From NCBI RefSeq assembly GCF_017115025.1, contig NZ_JABXKM010000022.1, positions 1 through 36,577 of the forward strand: a stretch of DNA of 36,577 nt. Reading direction: 5' to 3'. The notes under the pieces were generated by a model that was not told the DNA's origin, searched no databases, and was given only the letters and a program-made list of their open reading frames with translations. Source of the stretch: Nostoc sp. NOS(2021). Its GTDB lineage: Bacteria > Cyanobacteriota > Cyanobacteriia > Cyanobacteriales > Nostocaceae. A program made the position numbers and the translations under genes. Shown piece after piece: positions 1 through 6,983 of the stretch; the stretch's first letter is position 1, and every line of letters starts with the position of its first letter.

Positions 1-372
1 TGGCGGGGTGGGGTTCTTCGGGTTTAATAAGTAATCAAGCGGACATGATATAACTTCCGAATTTTGAGTTTAGAGGATGAAAGTAAGGTGGGCTATGCTC
101 ACCTTTATTTTTTGCCTTTGGTGAAAGATGATATTGCCTGAAAGATTATATGGCGATCGCCTTTTAAATTGATTTAATATCTTTAATATCTGGCGCTGCA
201 CCAATACCTACTCTTTGAATGGCGATGTCTACGACGGGTGTAGCTGCGGCAACTTTGCTCAATCTAAAGATTATTTAAAATATCATGAAATTGTAGTAGT
301 ATAGCACGAGCATTAACTATCTTTAACTACATCTGATTGTTAATGCTTTTAATAAAATCTACGAGATATACC
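1..372. other. Intergenic region, no gene seen
   Basis: I find no convincing reading frame before the phosphatase gene. The stretch is AT-rich. It holds one copy of a dispersed repeat, GCGATGTCTACGACGGG at 222-238, which recurs at 12222, 27615 and 33939. A HIP1 octamer lies near 150. The end of an upstream gene may lie outside the window. Confidence 0.5.
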
Positions 373-1011
373 GTGAACCTAACTATTTATTTCCTCCGTC
401 ACGGACAGACAGAATACAGTCGTAATAATTCCTTTTGCGGTTCCATAGACTCAGAACTTACCCCAGAAGGCTTGGGGATGGCAAAGGCTTTTACAGACGC
501 ATATAGTTCTATTCTTTGGACAGCAATATTTTCCAGTCCAATGCAGCGAACTATATTTACAGCAAAACCCTTATGTGAAGCAAGAGGGATGGAACCACAA
601 CTCAGAGATGGTTTGAAGGAAATTAACTATGGCAAGTGGGAAGGAAAAACGCCAGAAGTAATTAGCCGTGAATATCACGATGATTATATTCGCTGGTTAG
701 CCGATCCCGCTTGGAATGCGCCAACTGGTGGAGAAATGGCAGTTACAATTGCTTCTCGCGCTATGCAGGTAATTGAAGAAATCAAGCGTCTTTACAGCAG
801 TGGTAATGTGTTAGTAGTTTCCCACAAGGCAACTATCAGAATTATTCTGTGTAGTTTACTGGGGATTGATGTGGGACGCTTCCGTTTTCGTTTGGGATGC
901 CCTGTTGCTTCGATCAGTATTGTAGAATTTACCTCACATGGGCCGCTGTTAAAGGTTTTGGCAGACCGTACTCATTTGGATGAGCATTTGCGAAATTTAC
1001 CAGGAACGTGA
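373..1011 (+). CDS. Histidine phosphatase family protein (phosphoglycerate mutase-like)
   Basis: Probable cytosolic phosphatase of the branch-1 histidine phosphatase superfamily, which uses a phospho-histidine intermediate. The family signature FLRHGQTE is at the N-terminus, with the nucleophilic His in RHG. A second conserved His is in VVSHKATIR near residue 160, followed by a typical C-terminal half. The length of about 212 aa is normal. I chose GTG at 373 because it puts the RHG motif about eight residues from the start, as is usual. An in-frame ATG at 343 and a TTG at 337 would add 10-12 residues. The substrate cannot be told from sequence; relatives include phosphoglycerate mutases, alpha-ribazole phosphatases and sugar phosphatases. 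A cobalamin-related role is conceivable because sirB and cobA follow, but about 240 bp of repeats separates them. Confidence 0.85.
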   Translation: MNLTIYFLRHGQTEYSRNNSFCGSIDSELTPEGLGMAKAFTDAYSSILWTAIFSSPMQRTIFTAKPLCEARGMEPQLRDGLKEINYGKWEGKTPEVISREYHDDYIRWLADPAWNAPTGGEMAVTIASRAMQVIEEIKRLYSSGNVLVVSHKATIRIILCSLLGIDVGRFRFRLGCPVASISIVEFTSHGPLLKVLADRTHLDEHLRNLPGT

Positions 1012-1040
1012 GGGGAGTTAGGAGTTAGGAGTTATGAGTT

Positions 1041-1160
1041 ATCGTAAATCAAAGGGTTTAAGACCCCTAGCTCTACAGGTAACGTCAGTTTCAGTCGGGG
1101 TTTAAATCCCCGTCTGAAAATGTCTTTAATTTTGAATTTTGAATTTTGAATTTTGAATTG
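1041..1160. repeat. Dispersed repeat with heptamer tail, copy 1
   Basis: A repeat of about 100 bp starting ATCGTAAATCAAAGGGTTTA and ending in a CGGGG-TTTAAAT-CCCCG hairpin. It is followed by tandem TTTTGAA heptamers to about 1160. A near-identical copy lies at 22560-22658. A short run of GTTAGGA-type heptamers sits just before it (1017-1038). Confidence 0.75.
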
Positions 1161-1248
1161 TTAATATTTTTCCCTTGTTGCCCCTCACTCTCTGGCTCAG
1201 TATATTTGCAGTCAACGTTTATCCCAATTTTTATTTCAAGTTTTGCCG

Positions 1249-2016
1249 ATGTCATCTGCCTATCTGCTAGTATCTCACGGAAGTCGCGATCGCCGCCCAG
1301 AAATTGCTATGCAGCAACTAGCAAAGCTGGTATGTAAGAAATTACCAAAAAACTACAATTCATCAAATAGCGAACATCTGGTTGGCATAGCTACTTTGGA
1401 AATGAGTCCTCAGCCTTTACATGAGCAGATTCAACAATTTGCCAAGAGTGCTTTTGGCGATGCCTGGGTTGGGCTACGCCTACGCGGAGTGTCTCAAAAC
1501 GAAAATCGCCTCAAAATTGTACCGCTATTTCTGCTACCGGGAGTGCATGTCATGACAGATATTCCAGCGGAAGTAACACTAGCACAACAGGCTGTTGGTC
1601 AAGACATGATGATTGAGTTGCAACCATACTTAGGCTCTCACCCCAATTTAGAGAAATTGCTGGCAAAGCAAATAGCTGCTATAAAAGCAGAAGCATGGAT
1701 TCTATTAGCTCATGGTAGCCGTCGCCCAGGTTCACAAGAAACTGTGTTAGCAATGGCGGCAAGTTTGGGATCTGTGGCTGCTTATTGGGCTGGGCCTCCT
1801 AGTTTAGAATCACGGGTGAAAGAGTTGGTAGCTGCTGGTTATCGGGAAATTGCAATTTTGCCATACTTTTTATTCGCTGGTGGAATAACCGATGCGATCG
1901 CCGCCTCAATCGAGGAGCTAAAATTACAATTTTCGGCGGTGAATTTCCAACTAGCAGAGCCACTGGGAGCAAGTGCAGAATTAGCCGAGCTAATTTGGGA
2001 TTTAACAGATAGATGA
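1249..2016 (+). CDS. sirB: Sirohydrochlorin chelatase (SirB/CbiX family)
   Basis: Inserts Fe2+ (or Co2+) into sirohydrochlorin, the last step of siroheme synthesis or an early step of cobalamin synthesis. This is the two-domain long form (255 aa). Domain 1 starts LLVSHGSRDRRPE and domain 2 LLAHGSRRPGSQE; the His of each HGSR is the expected metal-binding or catalytic residue. PLFLLPGVHVMTDIPAEV and LPYFLFAGGITDAI are typical second motifs. I chose ATG 1249 over the in-frame TTG at 1243 because it gives a family-like MSSAYLLVSHG start. The stop overlaps the start of cobA by 4 bp (ATGA), so the two genes are probably co-transcribed and translationally coupled. CobA makes the precursor of this enzyme's substrate. 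An odd segment at 1457-1494 looks like a repeat-derived in-frame insertion. Confidence 0.9.
   Translation: MSSAYLLVSHGSRDRRPEIAMQQLAKLVCKKLPKNYNSSNSEHLVGIATLEMSPQPLHEQIQQFAKSAFGDAWVGLRLRGVSQNENRLKIVPLFLLPGVHVMTDIPAEVTLAQQAVGQDMMIELQPYLGSHPNLEKLLAKQIAAIKAEAWILLAHGSRRPGSQETVLAMAASLGSVAAYWAGPPSLESRVKELVAAGYREIAILPYFLFAGGITDAIAASIEELKLQFSAVNFQLAEPLGASAELAELIWDLTDR
1457..1494. repeat. Repeat-like insertion inside sirB
   Basis: The 38-bp segment GCGATGCCTGGGTTGGGCTA plus CGCCTACGCGGAGTGTCT resembles intergenic repeats elsewhere in the window that contain GGGCTACGCCTACGC (12236-12250, 33953-33967). It encodes roughly GDAWVGLRLRGVS, which sits where related chelatases have a short loop before the PLFLLPGVH motif. 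The frame is kept. Confidence 0.6.
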
Positions 2017-2792
2017 ACCGCACAGAAAAACAGGAGAGCAAGTATTTGGGAAAGGTTTATTTAGTCGGTGCGGGGCCAGGAGATCCAGGACTAATAACCT
2101 TGAAGGCGAAAGGTTTATTAGAATGTGCAGATGTAGTTATCTATGATGCCTTAGTCAGTCCGGCAATTCTGGCAATGATTAATCCCCAAGCAGAGCAAAT
2201 TAATGCTGGTAAGCGGAGGGGGAAACATTCGCTGTTCCAGTCAGAAACAACTCAATTGCTGATTGAGAAAGCGCAGGATAATGCAATTGTGGTGCGGCTA
2301 AAGGGTGGCGATCCGTTTATTTTTGGTCGCGGTGGCGAAGAGATGGCAGAATTAGTCAAAGCTGGAATATCAACGGAAGTTGTGCCGGGTATCACATCGG
2401 GGATTGCAGCCGCCGCCTATGCAGGTATCCCTTTGACTCATCGGCTATATAGTTCTTCAGTGACATTTGTTACTGGTCATGAGGCTGCGGGTAAGTATAG
2501 ACCGATAGTAAATTGGAGTGCGATCGCCCACGGTTCCGAAACCATTGTAATTTATATGGGAATTCACAATCTACCTTATATTGTGGAACAATTAAGTCTG
2601 GCTGGGTTGAATTTAGAAACGCCCATTGCTTTGGTGCGCTGGGGTACGCGACCAGAACAAGAAGAATTGATTGGTACTTTAGAAACAATTGTCAAACAGG
2701 TAGAGCAAACTGGATTTGGTGCCCCTGCGATCGCAGTCATTGGACAAGTAGTAAATATGCACAGTATTTTGTCTGCTTGTCGTCCAGTTTGA
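2013..2792 (+). CDS. cobA: Uroporphyrinogen-III C-methyltransferase (SUMT)
   Basis: Uses S-adenosylmethionine to methylate uroporphyrinogen III at C2 and C7, giving precorrin-2, the branch point to siroheme and cobalamin. All family motifs are present: VGAGPGDPG (residues 18-26), VVRLKGGDPFIFGRGGEE, VPGITSGIAAAAYAGIPLTHR, TGHE and the C-terminal RWGTRPEQ. At 259 aa it is a standard single-domain SUMT without the CysG dehydrogenase/chelatase half; the upstream overlapping sirB supplies the chelatase. The start ATG overlaps the sirB stop (ATGA at 2013-2016). A second, more divergent SUMT domain lies in the fusion gene at 6970. Confidence 0.95.
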   Translation: MNRTEKQESKYLGKVYLVGAGPGDPGLITLKAKGLLECADVVIYDALVSPAILAMINPQAEQINAGKRRGKHSLFQSETTQLLIEKAQDNAIVVRLKGGDPFIFGRGGEEMAELVKAGISTEVVPGITSGIAAAAYAGIPLTHRLYSSSVTFVTGHEAAGKYRPIVNWSAIAHGSETIVIYMGIHNLPYIVEQLSLAGLNLETPIALVRWGTRPEQEELIGTLETIVKQVEQTGFGAPAIAVIGQVVNMHSILSACRPV

Positions 2793-2868
2793 TGATTTGC
2801 ACAAAAAAAGAAAAATTATCAGTGTAGAGAAAGCCGTTTAAATGGTGGAGTTTTGCTTTCCAGTCTCT

Positions 2869-3489
2869 TTAAGTTTCTCGAATCCAAAATGCCAATCCTC
2901 CTCCCCTACCGCGAGCTGCAATCAAATCTTCCGTCACTGAAAAGAAGGCAAAGAAGGGTAGTTTAGTTATGGGCTGATTGTAGAAATCTTCTATTTTAAC
3001 TTTACCAAAACGGATTGGTCTGTTGTAAACAACACGACCAAACAGACTGATAAGCATGTGGTTAAAGTCAAACGCCAATAAATTTTTCTGACTTGAATAT
3101 TGTACTGGCCCCGTGAGCTTTAACAAAACTGGGCCATATTCAACCTGATTAACAATTTCGCCTCTGCCTGAATCCTCTGACAAAGTGGGATTAAAGGAAA
3201 CATGGACTGTTATAAACTTGGCTACATAGAAACCCTTGTCTAATAGAATTCCCCCGCGCTCTCTGACTTTCTGAGTGCCAGTCACAAAGGAAAGTTGCCA
3301 TTTACCTAAAAGGGACTCAAACGGATAAGTTAATTGTTGCTGCTTGGCAGATTTTTCTGCTTGTAGCAAGGCATTTACTAATATTTCAGCACTAGGGCGT
3401 GTGCCTCTGGGTTCTCGATACGCAGCCGCAGCATGGGATAGCACGGTAACAAAGTCAAATGTCGCTATAGATGTCAAATCAGCTGTCAT
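2869..3489 (-). CDS. PAP/fibrillin-like (plastid lipid-associated) protein
   Basis: A 206-aa protein with no signal peptide or obvious membrane segment. The block LLGKWQLSFVTGTQKVRERG near residues 60-80 resembles the opening of the PAP/fibrillin domain (L-x-G-x-W-x-L-x-Y/F-T). The C-terminal TEDLIAARGRGGGLAFWIRE resembles its closing motif (D-E-x-L-R-I-x-R-G-x-G-x-x-F). Fibrillins are lipocalin-like proteins on thylakoids and plastoglobules, and some bind quinones or tocopherol. Its neighbour in the other direction is hpt, the tocopherol prenyltransferase, which fits but proves nothing. The family call is by eye. Start ATG is at 3489. Confidence 0.65.
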   Translation of the reverse strand: MTADLTSIATFDFVTVLSHAAAAYREPRGTRPSAEILVNALLQAEKSAKQQQLTYPFESLLGKWQLSFVTGTQKVRERGGILLDKGFYVAKFITVHVSFNPTLSEDSGRGEIVNQVEYGPVLLKLTGPVQYSSQKNLLAFDFNHMLISLFGRVVYNRPIRFGKVKIEDFYNQPITKLPFFAFFSVTEDLIAARGRGGGLAFWIRET

Positions 3490-3934
3490 GCAGGCACTCT
3501 GGATTTAACTATTTCTTTGCTTTTGTGAAGATTGTACCGTTATCGGGAGTCGGGAAGAAATATTTTCCTGGTTTGTTGTGAGATTTTACCGGGATTGAGT
3601 CCCAAAAACTATCAACCTCTGGTTGGTGGACTGCTGCCCAATTGGAGTAAGCTGTTCCACATTTAACTTGCATAATTAGGGCGCTCATGTTGCCCACCCC
3701 ACAAGAGTTATGCTTAATTTGGTTATGCAAATTAGATATTTTTCAACTTATAGGCAGCAGCCCCTAGATGGGCATTTCTATGCAGAATATGGGAAGAAGA
3801 TCATGTCATGTCACCTTGACAGGGCTAATCCTGCCTCTCCTCCGTAGAGTGCCTCTTGACCTTTGGCTCTTGTTAATGTCCAAATTCTGTGACAATAGTT
3901 AACAATAAGCCGGAATACTGAATCTAAACTACTC
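3490..3934. other. Intergenic region between divergent genes
   Basis: This gap separates the divergently transcribed fibrillin-like gene and hpt and should contain both promoters; I cannot place them reliably. A minus-strand frame of 73 codons at 3509-3730 shows no recognisable domain and I do not call it. No strong hairpin or repeat family is apparent. Confidence 0.4.
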
Positions 3935-4903
3935 ATGAGCCAGAGTTCTCAAAACACCCCTTTACCACCCAAACCCGTTCAATCATATTTCCATTGGTTA
4001 TACGCTTTCTGGAAATTCTCTCGCCCTCACACGATTATTGGTACAAGTCTGAGTGTTTTAGGTTTATATTTAATTGCGATTGCCATTAGTAATCGTACTA
4101 ATTTCCTATTCCCTACTCCCTACTCCCTACTTCCTGTCTTAGGTGCATGGATTGCTTGTTTGTGTGGAAATGTCTACATTGTGGGGCTAAATCAATTAGA
4201 AGATGTTGATATTGACAAGATTAATAAGCCTCATTTACCGTTGGCATCAGGTGAGTTTTCCCGACAGACGGGGCAATTAATTGTTGCTTTGACTGGGATT
4301 TTGGCGCTAGTTGTGGCGTGGCTAACTGGGCCATTCTTATTGGGTATGGTAGCAATTAGTTTGGTCATTGGTACTGCTTATTCTTTACCGCCAATTCGCT
4401 TGAAACAGTTTCCATTTTGGGCAGCGCTATGTATTTTTTCGGTGCGCGGCACGATTGTGAATTTAGGATTGTATTTGCATTATAGTTGGGCGCTGAAACA
4501 AAGCCAAGTAATTCCGCCCGTGGTGTGGGTGCTGACGTTATTTATCTTGGTGTTTACCTTTGCGATCGCGATCTTTAAAGATATACCAGATATGGAAGGC
4601 GATCGCCTCTATAATATCTCTACTTTCACGATCAAACTCGGTTCGCAAGCTGTGTTTAATCTGGCTCTTTGGGTGATAACTGTCTGCTATCTGGGAATAA
4701 TCCTAGTTGGTGTGCTACGTATTGCCTCAGTTAACCCCATATTTCTGGTAATTGCTCATTTAGCGCTGCTAGTTTGGATGTGGTTGCGGAGTTTCGCAGT
4801 AGACTTACAAGATAAAAGTGCGATCGCTCAATTCTACCAATTTATCTGGAAACTCTTTTTTATGGAATATCTAATTTTTCCTCTCGCCTGCTTTTTGGCT
4901 TAG
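3935..4903 (+). CDS. hpt: Homogentisate phytyltransferase (UbiA prenyltransferase family)
   Basis: Transfers the phytyl group of phytyl diphosphate to homogentisate, the committed step of tocopherol (vitamin E) synthesis, in the thylakoid or plasma membrane. FWKFSRPHTIIGTSLS opens the domain. The first Asp-rich motif is NQLEDVDIDKINKPHLPLAS and the second is KDIPDMEGDRLY; both bind the Mg-diphosphate. The rest is a series of about eight to nine hydrophobic helices. The sequence closely follows what I remember of the characterised Synechocystis enzyme Slr1736, and the length (322 aa) is usual. The loop FLFPTPYSLLPVLG (about residues 57-70) is encoded by a 7-bp tandem repeat at 4102-4136 and seems to be an insertion in a poorly conserved loop. 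The TPR gene starts 3 bp after the stop. Confidence 0.93.
   Translation: MSQSSQNTPLPPKPVQSYFHWLYAFWKFSRPHTIIGTSLSVLGLYLIAIAISNRTNFLFPTPYSLLPVLGAWIACLCGNVYIVGLNQLEDVDIDKINKPHLPLASGEFSRQTGQLIVALTGILALVVAWLTGPFLLGMVAISLVIGTAYSLPPIRLKQFPFWAALCIFSVRGTIVNLGLYLHYSWALKQSQVIPPVVWVLTLFILVFTFAIAIFKDIPDMEGDRLYNISTFTIKLGSQAVFNLALWVITVCYLGIILVGVLRIASVNPIFLVIAHLALLVWMWLRSFAVDLQDKSAIAQFYQFIWKLFFMEYLIFPLACFLA
4102..4136. repeat. Heptamer tandem repeat inside hpt
   Basis: Five 7-bp units (TTTCCTA, TTCCCTA, CTCCCTA, CTCCCTA, CTTCCTG) run without a break through the hpt reading frame. The same heptamer type occurs between genes at 30422-30460. It is translated as part of a periplasmic or cytosolic loop between the first two membrane helices. 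Confidence 0.8.
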
Positions 4904-4906
4904 ACA

Positions 4907-5386
4907 ATGCTAGAAACTTTTCCCACTAGTTCTATTATCGCTGCTCTTGTAGTTGTTCTCAGTCTGTCAATCCTTGGCTATTTCGCTTGGAAAACTTTGA
5001 TTACCTCAGACTTATTTCAAAAAGGAATCAATCTGGCTCAAGCAAAAGATTATCAAGGGGCAGAAGCAGCCTTTCGCAAAGTGATTTCCCTCAACTCTAC
5101 TAATGATGTGGTGCGTTTGTTTTTGGGAGATGTTTTAAACCAGCAAGGCCAAGTAGAGGAAGCAACAGAATTATTCCGGGAAGTGATTCGCCGCAGTCCG
5201 AAAAATCCTGATGCTTACTTGCGTCTGGCAAATATTCTCATGCAGCAAGAGCGAGAAGAGGAAGCTAAAACTAACCTCCAACAAGCTAAAGATTTATTAC
5301 AAAAACAGCGCCAACCTGAAAAAGCTAAAAAAATCACTCAACTGTTAGATAAAATGAGTGCTAAGTCAAGTGAATCTTCAGTTTAA
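4907..5386 (+). CDS. Membrane-anchored TPR protein
   Basis: A 159-aa protein with one N-terminal membrane segment (about residues 8-29, SSIIAALVVVLSLSILGYFAW) followed by tetratricopeptide repeats. KGINLAQAKDYQGAEAAFRKVISLN (about residues 39-63), LGDVLNQQGQVEEATELFREVIRR and LRLANILMQQEREEEAKTNLQQA are consecutive TPR helical hairpins. It has a charged, Gln/Lys-rich tail. TPR domains mediate protein-protein binding and no catalytic motif is present. Only 3 bp separates it from the hpt stop, so the two genes are almost certainly one transcript. Whether it works with the prenyltransferase is unknown. Confidence 0.85.
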   Translation: MLETFPTSSIIAALVVVLSLSILGYFAWKTLITSDLFQKGINLAQAKDYQGAEAAFRKVISLNSTNDVVRLFLGDVLNQQGQVEEATELFREVIRRSPKNPDAYLRLANILMQQEREEEAKTNLQQAKDLLQKQRQPEKAKKITQLLDKMSAKSSESSV

Positions 5387-5581
5387 TGAGAATTGCGGAG
5401 ATTAAATTTTCTTGTTCCGTCTCCTAATTTTTTTACCATTCCCATCATGATGGTGAGAATGGTTTTTATTTTGGAATTTACTAGTATCTGCCGTAATTAT
5501 GTCCGCAATTTTTGCAAGTTTGACCACTCCCTTTATACGCCCTTACAATTGTTATAACTCCGCCAAAGCTACGCTTTTACT

Positions 5582-5605
5582 CCCCTAAGAGCTTGCTCTT
5601 AGGGG
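5582..5605. terminator. Strong hairpin after the TPR gene
   Basis: CCCCTAAGAGC and GCTCTTAGGGG form an 11-bp perfect inverted repeat around TT; four GC pairs close its base. TGTTTTT follows a few bases later (about 5612). It is a plausible terminator for the hpt-TPR transcript. It may equally be a dispersed palindromic repeat, since a CCAAAGCTACGCTTT motif just upstream recurs at 14946. Confidence 0.5.
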
Positions 5606-5677
5606 CTGGGGTGTTTTTATGATGGCAATTAGCCGAACTCGATATTACACGTAAACCAAGCAGATAAGGTAATAAAA

Positions 5678-6907
5678 ATGCTGAAAAACAAGAATCTACT
5701 GGTAGCAGCTATTATCTGCTTGTGTTTGAGTAATGCTAGTACTGCCTTTGGTAAAGATGTTGGCGTTGTTTTATCAAAAATTGATGACTCCGCACAGCCC
5801 GCAGTTCCTCAGAACAAAAACGCAGTTGCTAACTTCGAGCAAGGAACCAATCTCTATAAACAAGGAGATTTAAAAGGAGCAGAGGCGGCTTTTAGGAAAG
5901 CAATTGCACTGGAACCGAACTTTGCACAAGCTTATATTGCTTTGGCAAATACTCTCGACGATCAAGGCAAACCACAAGAAGCGATCGCTCTTTACAAAAA
6001 AGCCATTAGCCTCGATCCTAAAGACTCTGAAGCATACTTTAATTTAGGTTTAACTTTAGCAAGACTGAATCAGTTAGAAGCGGCGATCGCCCAATATAAG
6101 CAAGCCATCAGCCTTGAACCCAACTATGCTGAAGCTCACTATAACTTAGGAAATGCTCTATACGCTCAAGGCAAGCTAACAGAAGCAGTCACCGAATATA
6201 CAGCAGCGATTCGCCTCAAACCCAGTTATGCCCCAACTTATGCGCGTCTGGGAAATGCTCTGTACGATCAAGGTAAGCTAGCAGAAGCTGTTAACCAATA
6301 CAAAAAATCCATTAGCTTCGATCCCAACTATGCAGACGCTCACTATTACTTAGGGAACGCCTTGTACGCTCAACGAAAGCCAGCAGAAGCAGTCGCTGAA
6401 TATACAGCAGCCATTCGCCTCGAACCGAAAAATCCAGTAGCTTATAATGCTTTGGGAAATGCTTTTTACGCTCAAGGCAAACTAGAAGAAGCGATCGCCC
6501 AGTACAAAAAAGCCATTAGCTTCGCTCCCAACTATGCAGACGCTCACTATAATTTAGCAAGCGCTTTTTACGCTCAAGGCAAGCTAGCAGAAGCAATCGC
6601 CGACTATACCGAAGCGATTCGCCTTGATCCCAAACATGCACAAGCTTACACGGGTTTGGCAAATGCGATGGACGATCAAGGTAAACCACAAGAAGCGATC
6701 GCACATTACAAAAAAGCCATTAGCCTCGTACCCAACGATGCATTCACTTACTATAATTTGGGAATCACTTTAGGAAGACAACAACAGCCACAAGAAGCGA
6801 TCGTTAATCTCAAAAAAGCCAGAGAGTTATTTCAAGCTGACGAAAACAAGGAAATGGTTGAGCAGGTTGATCGGTTAATCCAAAAAATTAATCCCCAAAC
6901 GAATTGA
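5678..6907 (+). CDS. Secreted TPR-repeat protein
   Basis: A 409-aa protein with an N-terminal signal peptide (hydrophobic core LLVAAIICLCLSNASTAFG, likely cleaved before KDVG), so it is periplasmic or thylakoid-lumenal. About ten 34-residue TPR units follow from about residue 50, each of the form A-x-Y-x-x-L-G-N-A-L-Y-x-Q-G-K-L-x-E-A-I-A-x-Y-x-x-A-I-x-L-x-P. The units are very similar to each other at the DNA level too, indicating recent internal duplication; several contain HIP1 in the same place (GAAGCGATCGC). No enzyme motif is present, and it probably acts as a protein-interaction scaffold. The gene stands alone: 291 bp follow the previous gene and the next start is 62 bp downstream. Confidence 0.88.
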   Translation: MLKNKNLLVAAIICLCLSNASTAFGKDVGVVLSKIDDSAQPAVPQNKNAVANFEQGTNLYKQGDLKGAEAAFRKAIALEPNFAQAYIALANTLDDQGKPQEAIALYKKAISLDPKDSEAYFNLGLTLARLNQLEAAIAQYKQAISLEPNYAEAHYNLGNALYAQGKLTEAVTEYTAAIRLKPSYAPTYARLGNALYDQGKLAEAVNQYKKSISFDPNYADAHYYLGNALYAQRKPAEAVAEYTAAIRLEPKNPVAYNALGNAFYAQGKLEEAIAQYKKAISFAPNYADAHYNLASAFYAQGKLAEAIADYTEAIRLDPKHAQAYTGLANAMDDQGKPQEAIAHYKKAISLVPNDAFTYYNLGITLGRQQQPQEAIVNLKKARELFQADENKEMVEQVDRLIQKINPQTN

Positions 6908-6955
6908 ATAAATTGGCATGGGGAGTGGGAGTGGGGGAAGCAGAACTATTGATTA

Positions 6956-6983
6956 TTGACAAATGACAAATGACAAATGACAA
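6956..6983. repeat. ATGACAA heptamer repeat at a start codon
   Basis: Four 7-bp units (TTGACAA, then ATGACAA three times) span the beginning of the CobA-HemD fusion gene. They offer ATG triplets at 6963, 6970 and 6977 in three different frames. Only 6970 is in frame with the protein. Confidence 0.85.

Noticed and set aside
3509..3730. 73-codon minus-strand frame
   Set aside because: No domain, no signal sequence and no clear ribosome-binding site, and it lies in a probable promoter region.
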